NCBI GenBank assembly: GCA_018827685.1
Contig: JAHJXD010000028.1
Location: 1-16,680 of the forward strand
Length of the DNA: 16,680 nt
Direction of reading: 5' to 3'
From: Patescibacteria group bacterium
Lineage (GTDB): Bacteria; Patescibacteriota; Patescibacteriia; Patescibacteriales; GWC2-42-12
Within the stretch, counting starts at the first letter, position 1, and every line of letters starts with the position of its first letter. Below, in pieces: positions 1 to 5,492 of the stretch. The translations under genes were made by a program, and so were the position numbers. A model generated the notes under the pieces. That model worked only from the letters and a program-made list of their open reading frames with translations. It was not told where the DNA came from and did not search any database.

Positions 1-560
1 AAATGTGCGATCTGACCGACTGGACGCAAAAAGCGCTCAAAGAAAACAAATATCATCCCTTGCTGATAATTGGTAATTTTTTAGTTGAATTTTTAAAAAT
101 TCATCCTTTCACCGACGGCAACGGCAGATTATCGCGCGTGCTTACCAACCTGCTTTTACTGCAAGCTGGCTATTTATATATACCTTATGTCTCGCATGAA
201 AAATTGGTGGAAGATAATAAGCCTGAATATTACATTTCCTTAAGACGAAGCCAAAAAACAATCGGAACTGAAAAGGAAAATATTACCGACTGGTTTAATT
301 TTTTTCTGGATATGATTTTAAAGCAGTCGCAAATGGCGGTTGAATTGTTATCTAAAGAAAATATAGAAAAAATTCTTTCAGAAAAACAGTTAGCCGTTTG
401 GCAATGTATTGAAAAAGTGAAAGAGGTAAAAACCGGAGAGATTATAAAAAACACCAACATAGCCAGACCGACCGTCAAACAGGCGCTGGATGCTTTACTT
501 AAACTTAAAAAAATAGAAAGAATTGGATTGGGTAGAAGCGCCAGATACAGAAAAATCTAA
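1..560 (+). CDS. Fic-domain protein, C-terminal part (5' end outside window)
   Basis: The frame is open to the left edge, and the first Met (base 3) lies inside the domain, so the true start is upstream. The Fic core motif HPFTDGNGR is complete (codons from about base 102). It supplies the catalytic His and the phosphate-binding GNGR loop that Fic enzymes use to transfer AMP or another nucleotide moiety from a nucleotide donor to a hydroxyl group of a target protein. The last ~60 residues (EKQLAVWQ... to the C-terminal YRKI) look like a winged helix-turn-helix, as in the common bacterial Fic-wHTH proteins. The autoinhibitory (S/T)xxxE(G/N) helix is not visible in the 185 residues present; in class II proteins it lies further N-terminal. 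No partner antitoxin is seen downstream. The target is unknown: it could be a self-regulated AMPylator or a toxin. A restriction-modification pair follows, giving an accessory context. Confidence 0.9.
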   Translation, partial: MCDLTDWTQKALKENKYHPLLIIGNFLVEFLKIHPFTDGNGRLSRVLTNLLLLQAGYLYIPYVSHEKLVEDNKPEYYISLRRSQKTIGTEKENITDWFNFFLDMILKQSQMAVELLSKENIEKILSEKQLAVWQCIEKVKEVKTGEIIKNTNIARPTVKQALDALLKLKKIERIGLGRSARYRKI

Positions 561-605
561 GATACAAAATACGCATAAGCGTTTATTTATAAAGGGGAAA
601 CAAGG

Positions 606-639
606 CGTCTTTTTTGCTCTTGGAATCGCAAAAAAGACG
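606..639 (+). terminator. Strong hairpin, probable bidirectional terminator after the Fic gene
   Basis: A perfect 12-bp inverted repeat (CGTCTTTTTTGC at 606-617, GCAAAAAAGACG at 628-639) encloses a 10-nt loop and is followed by ATTTTTATTTAT. The T-run inside the 5' arm and the T-rich tail suit termination in either direction. It separates the Fic gene from the methyltransferase. It also argues that the TTG at 614, inside the stem, is not the methyltransferase start. Confidence 0.65.
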
Positions 640-663
640 ATTTTTATTTATACGATTTTATGG

Positions 664-669
664 TAAAAT
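664..669 (+). promoter_or_regulatory. Possible extended -10 box for the restriction-modification pair
   Basis: TGGTAAAAT (661-669) resembles an extended -10 (TGnTAtAAT). It lies about 30 bases before the ATG at 698 and just after the hairpin terminator. The matching -35 position (641-646, TTTTTA) is weak, so the call is tentative. Confidence 0.35.
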
Positions 670-697
670 AGAAATACGGAAACAAAATCTAAAACCT

Positions 698-2290
698 ATG
701 GGATTTGCAACCACTAGACAATTACTAACATTAAAAGAAGCTTGTGATTGGGCAAGCTCATTTTTGGGTCGCAATATTAGCGAATCAAATATATCCTATT
801 TAATACAATATGGAAAAGTAAAAAAGTATGGCGAAAATGGCAGCACTCAAATAGACGCCTGTGACTTAAAAAATTACTACCAATCGTTTAATGGCCAAAG
901 AGAGGTTGAATGGAAAAAGAAACTCGGTAATGATTTAAATTGGAGCTTGTCTTTTGATAATTTGCGAGAAAAAGACACAACAAAACATGTTCATAGATTG
1001 CACCCATACAAAGGTAAATTTATTCCACAATTAGTTGAGTATTTTATAGACGATCATACTGACGATTTTAAAAAACAATCCTTTTTCAAAAAAGACGACA
1101 TTATTCTTGACCCTTTCTCGGGGTCAGGCACAACATTAGTACAAGCAAATGAGCTTGGTATACATTCAATAGGGATTGATATTTCCCGCTTTAATTGCAT
1201 GATAACCGATACAAAATTGTTGGACTATGATTTAGACTTACTAATACAAGACATCAAAACTATAAACATAGCGATTACTAAATTTGAAACTGACGCAAAA
1301 ATACAAGAATTTGAAAAAGAATTATATTTGGAATTAACTAAATTTAACAATAAAAACTTTCCATCCCCAGATTATAAAAGAAAAATTTATAAAAAAGAAA
1401 TAGATGAAAATAAATATTCGGCTACTAAAGAAAAGGGGTTTTTAAATATTTATAATAAATTAGTCGCAAAATATAAAATAGAACTCAAGCAAGAAAAAAA
1501 TAAAACTTTTCTTGATAGATGGTATATAAAAAATATAAGAAAAGAAATTGACTTTGCTTTTGATCAAATTAAAAAAATTAGAGATGAAAAAAATAAAAGA
1601 ATTTTGGCTGTCATTTTAAGCCGAACCATTCGCTCTTGCAGAGCAACAACTCATTCCGACTTAGCAACATTAAAAGAGCCGCAGATAACGACTTATTATT
1701 GCTGGAAACACAAAAAAATCTGCAAACCACTTTTTTCAATCAAATATTGGTTTGATCGTTATGCAAATGATACTATCGCCAGAATTAAAGAATTCCAAAA
1801 ATTAAAAAATGGCGCTCACTGGGCATCAATTACTGGCGATTCAAGAACGGTTGATATTGGGAATGAAATAAAATCAAGAAATAAAAAATTTTATAAACTT
1901 CTTAAAAAACAAAAAATTCAAGGAATTTTTTCCTCGCCTCCTTATGTCGGACAAATAGATTATCATGAACAGCATGCTTATGCTTATGATCTTTTCGGCT
2001 TTGAAAGAAAAGATGAGTTGGAAATCGGCCCTCTATATAAAGGTCAAGGATTGGAAGCAAAAAAATCTTACGCCGAAGGCATATCACAAGTTTTGCTAAA
2101 TTCAAAAAAATATTTGTCAGATAATTTTGATGTATTTTTGGTAGCAAATGATAAATGGAATTTATACCCGCAGATTGCGGAAAAAGCAGGCATGAAAATT
2201 GTTAATCAATTTAAACGCCCAGTGCTCAATCGCACCGAGCGAGATAAAAATCCTTATTCAGAAATAATTTTTCATTTTAAAAAGATATGA
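698..2290 (+). CDS. DNA methyltransferase (N4-cytosine/N6-adenine type) of a type II R-M system
   Basis: This is an S-adenosylmethionine-dependent DNA methyltransferase of about 530 residues. Residues 138-146 (DPFSGSGTT) form the AdoMet-binding motif I, and residues 413-416 (SPPY) the catalytic motif IV of amino-methyltransferases. An upstream HPYKGKFIPQL segment is typical of this branch. About 270 lysine-rich residues separate the two motifs and probably hold the target-recognition region. The first ~65 residues (TTRQLLTLKEACDWA...) look like a small excisionase/MerR-like helix-turn-helix. I prefer the ATG at 698 to the TTG at 614, because the latter lies in the terminator hairpin and would add 28 basic residues unlike the domain. 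The gene overlaps the endonuclease by ATGA, so the two are almost certainly co-translated. It should protect the host from that enzyme. SPPY suggests cytosine-N4, but the base is not proven. Confidence 0.88.
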   Translation: MGFATTRQLLTLKEACDWASSFLGRNISESNISYLIQYGKVKKYGENGSTQIDACDLKNYYQSFNGQREVEWKKKLGNDLNWSLSFDNLREKDTTKHVHRLHPYKGKFIPQLVEYFIDDHTDDFKKQSFFKKDDIILDPFSGSGTTLVQANELGIHSIGIDISRFNCMITDTKLLDYDLDLLIQDIKTINIAITKFETDAKIQEFEKELYLELTKFNNKNFPSPDYKRKIYKKEIDENKYSATKEKGFLNIYNKLVAKYKIELKQEKNKTFLDRWYIKNIRKEIDFAFDQIKKIRDEKNKRILAVILSRTIRSCRATTHSDLATLKEPQITTYYCWKHKKICKPLFSIKYWFDRYANDTIARIKEFQKLKNGAHWASITGDSRTVDIGNEIKSRNKKFYKLLKKQKIQGIFSSPPYVGQIDYHEQHAYAYDLFGFERKDELEIGPLYKGQGLEAKKSYAEGISQVLLNSKKYLSDNFDVFLVANDKWNLYPQIAEKAGMKIVNQFKRPVLNRTERDKNPYSEIIFHFKKI

Positions 2291-3069
2291 GCTTAACAAA
2301 ACAACAAATTAATGATGTAGAAAATGTTTTGAAAGACGCCCTTCGGCATAAATTCCAAAACTATAAACCAGAACCAGCATCAATGCCTTTTCATTCAAGA
2401 CTACTTGGCAAAGACAGAATGGCGCTATTTTCATTTATCCATTCACTTAATACTAATTTTGGTACTAGTATTTTTGAGCCGGTAGCTTTGACTTTGGCAA
2501 AAAGTAAATTTAAAAGAGCAGAATCCCAAGCAATCGCCGGCGATAAAATAAGTCCAAAGGCACAAATAGAAATTCAAAAAATAATGGACGATCTTACAAC
2601 CGCTAAATCATCGCCAAACAAGGCCAAAGAAACAGAAGTTATTAGAAAAGTAGCACAACGGGGAGAATTTAGAAAAATCAAACCGACAAAAGTTGATGTT
2701 TTATTAGAAAGCCATTCGGGAGAATTGTTTTTATTTGACATAAAGACGGCAAAACCAAGCGCCGGGGGTTTTAAAGAGTTCAAACGAACGCTTTTGGAAT
2801 GGACAGCAACAACTTTGGCAGAAAATCCAAAAACAAAAGTGCAAACTCTAATTGCCATTCCTTATAATCCATACGATCCGGAACCTTACAATCGTTGGAC
2901 AATACGCGGAATGCTTGATTTAGAAAAGGAGTTAAAAGTAGCTAATGAATTTTGGGATTTTCTCGGCGGTGAAGGATCATATGAGGATTTACTAAAATGC
3001 TTTGAAAGAGTCGGGATAGAATTAAGAAGTGAAATCGATGATTATTTTGCGAAATACAACAAAAAATAA
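2287..3069 (+). CDS. Type II restriction endonuclease, TdeIII-like
   Basis: A 260-residue protein that starts inside the stop of the methyltransferase (ATGA overlap). From memory, the block MPFHSRLLGKDRMALFSFIH followed by SLNTNFGTSIFEPVA is characteristic of the TdeIII restriction endonuclease family, whose prototype is described as recognising GGNCC. A PD-(D/E)xK-type active site is visible: D137 (KVDVLLE), a short hairpin, then D151-I-K153 (LFDIKTAKP). Residues GGFKEFKRTLLEWTATTLAENP would form the following helix. It should cleave unmethylated invading DNA, with the upstream methyltransferase as its partner. The length is complete and no frame break is seen, so the system appears intact. 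The family is a reasonably confident recognition; the recognition sequence for this member is only inferred. Confidence 0.75.
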   Translation: MSLTKQQINDVENVLKDALRHKFQNYKPEPASMPFHSRLLGKDRMALFSFIHSLNTNFGTSIFEPVALTLAKSKFKRAESQAIAGDKISPKAQIEIQKIMDDLTTAKSSPNKAKETEVIRKVAQRGEFRKIKPTKVDVLLESHSGELFLFDIKTAKPSAGGFKEFKRTLLEWTATTLAENPKTKVQTLIAIPYNPYDPEPYNRWTIRGMLDLEKELKVANEFWDFLGGEGSYEDLLKCFERVGIELRSEIDDYFAKYNKK

Positions 3070-3164
3070 TAAGGAGTTTTTGATTTTGGCCATTCACCCC
3101 TTTAATTCCCCTCTGCCCTTCGCCCAAAACGGGAAAACAAAAATTAAATTCTTTTTAAAAGAGC

Positions 3165-3183
3165 GGCTCGCCGTTGGCGAGCC
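3165..3183. repeat. GC-rich hairpin GGCTCGCC-GTT-GGCGAGCC
   Basis: A perfect 8-bp stem with a 3-nt loop in an otherwise AT-rich gap. On the plus strand it is followed by AAAGG rather than a T-run, so it is not a classical terminator for the endonuclease gene. On the minus strand the next bases read CTCTTTTAAAAAG, which is T-rich, but no minus-strand gene is present. Its role is unknown. Confidence 0.6.
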
Positions 3184-3210
3184 AAAGGAAAACATGTACA
3201 TCATATAACT

Positions 3211-3344
3211 AGTTATTGTGTAAAAATATTATTTTTCAGCGTAGATCAGCGTAATTATCAGCGTTTGATCAGCGGAAACTTGGCTTAAAGTATGAATTTT
3301 ATAAATCACCAAAATTGTGGACAAATAATTTTTACACAGAAACT
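3211..3344. mobile_element. 134-bp segment bounded by ~25-bp imperfect inverted repeats (MITE candidate)
   Basis: The left end reads AGTTATTGTGTAAAAATA (3211 onward). The reverse complement of the right end reads AGTTTCTGTGTAAAAATT (from 3344 inward). The match continues into TTATTT, with a 2-base gap and a few substitutions. The interior has no coding capacity and contains the ATCAGCG repeats. Size, terminal inverted repeats and lack of genes fit a miniature inverted-repeat element. No clear target duplication is visible (AACT flanks are possible). Confidence 0.4.
3236..3274. repeat. Four short ATCAGCG direct repeats
   Basis: TCAGCG at 3236 and ATCAGCG at 3245, 3257 and 3268 recur every 9-12 bases. 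The related text ATCTGCG occurs in the ATP synthase leader (9075, 9098). ACGCGG is found at 9174 and 10445. The repeats look like a degenerate intergenic family rather than a coding remnant. Confidence 0.55.
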
Positions 3345-3355
3345 AACTAACTTCT

Positions 3356-3385
3356 AAAATTATTCGACAAAAAATTATTCGAACA
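3356..3385. promoter_or_regulatory. Tandem AAAATTATTCGACA-type repeats upstream of a promoter
   Basis: AAAATTATTCGACA (3356-3369) and AAAATTATTCGAACA (3371-3385) are two nearly identical units 15 bases apart. They lie immediately upstream of the -35 position of the promoter at 3386-3414. That placement suits a two-site activator or repressor, but no regulator is identified. Confidence 0.4.
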
Positions 3386-3414
3386 TTTTAAAACTTACTA
3401 AAAGATGATATAAT
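3386..3414 (+). promoter_or_regulatory. Extended -10 promoter for the membrane-protein pair
   Basis: TGATATAAT (3406-3414) is a perfect extended -10 (TGn plus TATAAT). The -35 position 17 bp upstream (3386-3391, TTTTAA) is weak, as is usual with extended -10 promoters. The start of transcription would fall near 3421, within the TGGGACTGTGG motif and about 36 bases before the ATG at 3457. Confidence 0.6.
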
Positions 3415-3430
3415 GGGACTGTGGCCCAAT
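3414..3430 (+). repeat. Dispersed 17-bp motif TGGGACTGTGGCCCAAT, copy 1
   Basis: This matches the ends of the 163-bp palindrome at 10266-10428 and the copy at 7439. It lies directly against the -10 box, over the expected transcription start. GGG and CCC arms flank a 7-base ACTGTGG centre, so it could be an operator or a mobile-element end. Confidence 0.6.
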
Positions 3431-3456
3431 ATAATTAACCATTAACAAATAAATTT

Positions 3457-3684
3457 ATGCAAAACTTATTTAAACAAATCAACGCGACTATCAACGGTAC
3501 AATTATTCATTTTATCGTGTCTGGCGTAATTTTGGCTATGTCCGCAGTTTTAATTGTTTGGACGGATTTTTTTCTAAGGCTGGTGATAGGGCTTTTGGTC
3601 ATAATTGTAGCTTATATGTTTTTTTATTTGGCCTATAAGACTTGGCGGTTTAAAAAAGCGATTGAAAGACATCTTAAATTTTAG
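3457..3684 (+). CDS. Small two-helix membrane protein, function unknown
   Basis: I do not recognise this 75-residue protein. After an amphipathic start (MQNLFKQINATINGT) there are two hydrophobic segments, about residues 15-36 (IIHFIVSGVILAMSAVLIVWTD) and 38-60 (FLRLVIGLLVIIVAYMFFYLAYK). A basic tail follows (TWRFKKAIERHLKF). This suggests a two-span inner-membrane protein with both ends in the cytoplasm. It follows the extended -10 promoter at 3406-3414 and precedes the 550-residue membrane protein by 18 bases, so the two probably share a transcript and may act together. The start context AAATTTATG has no Shine-Dalgarno sequence, as is usual in this window. Confidence 0.8.
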   Translation: MQNLFKQINATINGTIIHFIVSGVILAMSAVLIVWTDFFLRLVIGLLVIIVAYMFFYLAYKTWRFKKAIERHLKF

Positions 3685-3702
3685 CAAGATTAAATAGCTA
3701 AT

Positions 3703-5355
3703 ATGTCCTTAAACCCGACTATTTCCAGGAGAGAAGAGGGAATGTTTACCCCTAACGAAAATGTCAAAAAATTATTTCAAGTAATTTATCGCGAAAAAAA
3801 TAAAACGGAAGATGATGACGATATACCAAAAATAAAAGTTTCCGAGTTGATTTCTCGGTTAGCTTTTTATTATGAAAAAATTCGTAATTCGGTTGATTAT
3901 AATGAGGAGTATTTATTAAGAAAAGATTCCATTTTAAGAAATTTAAAAAGACAGATTGCGATAGAAGGTTCATTAAAAGCGGTTAACGCAGAAGATGTGG
4001 CGAAAAATTTATTATTAGAATTAATCAGAGCCGGTTATTTGCCCAATAATAAATTGCCGGAAACTAAAATTGGTGAAATCGCCGTCGTGATAAGCAAATA
4101 TTTAAATTTAAGACTTTTTGGTTTGTCTAAAATTGACAATGAAAAGATTAGAGATAAAATCGGTAAATGGATTTTTAATTTAGCCGCGGCAGAAATTGAA
4201 GAAAAATTAAACGTTAACATTGTCGCGCAAACCGCTATTGGCAATATTTATGAATTATTGTCCGAGCATATCGCTTTGCCGGACAACTCGATTTATAAAT
4301 CAGACAGGGAAATTCAAACCTATCTTAGTATTTATAGGATTTTTATGAAATTTGACAATGATATGATGGAATTTTTGCTGCTCAAATATTATAACGCTGA
4401 TTGGGCTAAGGCCGGAGATCAAGAAATAAAATATTTGGCTAATCGCTTAGAAGCTGTTAAATCGGAAATTGACGCGCAAATAAATCATCCGTTAACCGCG
4501 CAGTTAAATAAAATTGTTAGCCGCTACGCGGTTTATTTTACGATTTTAAATGATGTTGTTAGCGATAACCCGGTAGGAGTTTACGAAGGTTTTAAGAACG
4601 ATCCTAAAGCTTTCCCGCGTTTAGTTAAAAAATTCGTGCAAAAAAGATATCATGAAGCTAATATAAAATTGCGCCGAGCCGCGGCCAGGAGCATTATTTA
4701 TATATTTTTAACCAAAATGATTTTAGCTTTTATACTTGAAGCGCCGGCTACTTTATGGCTGGGCGAAGTTTTCAATTATAATTCTTTGGCCATAAATATA
4801 GGCTTTCCGCCGTTATTACTATTTTTAGTAGTGCTTTTTACCCGGACGCCGTCTGAAGCCAATACTCAAAAAATCGTCCAAGGCGTTGAAGAAATAGTTT
4901 TTATAGAAAAAGAGCGTAAAGAGCCGATAGTTTTAAGGCAGCCATCAAAGCGCAGCCAAGGCGTTAACGCCGTTTTTGCCGTAATTTACGCCATAACTTT
5001 TTTTATAACTTTTGGGCTTGTAATTTATTTTTTGGATAAAATTCATTTTACTTTCGTTAGCATTATAATATTTTTATTCTTCCTAACTTTAGTAAGTTTT
5101 TTTAGTTTACGCATTAGAAAGGTGGCGCGTGAAATTTATATTGTTGAAAATAAAGAAAGTATTTTTAATTTTATTATGGATTTTTTCTGTGTGCCGATTG
5201 TCGAGGTCGGCAAATGGCTTAATGAAAAATTTTCCCGCATCAACTTTTTTGTTTTCGTTTTGGATTTTATTATTGAAGCGCCATTTAAGATTTTCGTTGA
5301 TATTGCCGAAGAATGGACTAAATATGTACAAGAGAGGAAGGAAGAAATAATGTAA
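3703..5355 (+). CDS. 550-residue multi-pass membrane protein, conserved in Patescibacteria by recollection, function unknown
   Basis: I associate this protein type with Patescibacteria but know no function. Residues 1-325 are soluble and helical, with stretches such as KIKVSELISRLAFYYEKIRN and many charged residues. Hydrophobic segments follow at about residues 328-350, 362-382, 426-447 and 452-473. A C-terminal part of amphipathic or re-entrant helices contains IVEVGKWLNEKF and DFIIEAPFKIFVD. The phrase EAP occurs twice (LEAPATLW and IEAPFKIF). No enzyme motif, P-loop, signal peptide or metal site is visible. A second start at 3742 (MFTPNENVKKLF) is preceded by AGGAGAGAAGAGGGA, the best Shine-Dalgarno-like stretch in the window, so translation may begin there. 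It is likely an operon partner of the small membrane protein. Its stop codon touches the heptamer array. Confidence 0.82.
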   Translation: MSLNPTISRREEGMFTPNENVKKLFQVIYREKNKTEDDDDIPKIKVSELISRLAFYYEKIRNSVDYNEEYLLRKDSILRNLKRQIAIEGSLKAVNAEDVAKNLLLELIRAGYLPNNKLPETKIGEIAVVISKYLNLRLFGLSKIDNEKIRDKIGKWIFNLAAAEIEEKLNVNIVAQTAIGNIYELLSEHIALPDNSIYKSDREIQTYLSIYRIFMKFDNDMMEFLLLKYYNADWAKAGDQEIKYLANRLEAVKSEIDAQINHPLTAQLNKIVSRYAVYFTILNDVVSDNPVGVYEGFKNDPKAFPRLVKKFVQKRYHEANIKLRRAAARSIIYIFLTKMILAFILEAPATLWLGEVFNYNSLAINIGFPPLLLFLVVLFTRTPSEANTQKIVQGVEEIVFIEKERKEPIVLRQPSKRSQGVNAVFAVIYAITFFITFGLVIYFLDKIHFTFVSIIIFLFFLTLVSFFSLRIRKVAREIYIVENKESIFNFIMDFFCVPIVEVGKWLNEKFSRINFFVFVLDFIIEAPFKIFVDIAEEWTKYVQERKEEIM

Positions 5356-5477
5356 CTCATAACTCATAACCCGTAACTCATAACCCGTAACTCATAACTC
5401 ATAACCCGTAACTCATAACCCGTAACTCGTAACTCATAACTCATAACCCGTAACTCATAACTCATAACCCGTAACCC
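5352..5477. repeat. Heptamer tandem array, 18 units of RTAACYC
   Basis: Eighteen 7-bp units of the form (G/A)TAAC(T/C)C run from the stop codon of the preceding gene to 15 bases before metG. Only two positions vary. A unit ending in CCC is always followed by one starting with G, while units ending in CTC are usually followed by A. This indicates growth by duplication of 14- and 21-bp blocks. Read on the minus strand it gives MSYELRV-type peptides, which are not a real protein. It resembles heptameric short tandem repeats known in cyanobacteria and elsewhere. No promoter for metG is visible inside it. Confidence 0.95.
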
Positions 5478-5492
5478 GTAAAAATTTAATTT

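Noticed and set aside
614..697. N-terminal extension of the methyltransferase from a TTG start
   Set aside because: The TTG lies in the terminator stem, and the 28 extra residues are basic and unlike the domain; the ATG at 698 fits better.
2942..3127. Minus-strand 61-codon frame at the end of the endonuclease gene
   Set aside because: It is a shadow frame with no motif; over half overlaps the coding sequence of the endonuclease.
3070..3456. tRNA or other structured RNA gene in the long gap
   Set aside because: No cloverleaf, CCA end or T-loop (GTTCRANNC) seen; the hairpins are simple inverted repeats.
5352..5477. CRISPR array
   Set aside because: Units are 7 bp with no unique spacers and no cas genes are nearby.
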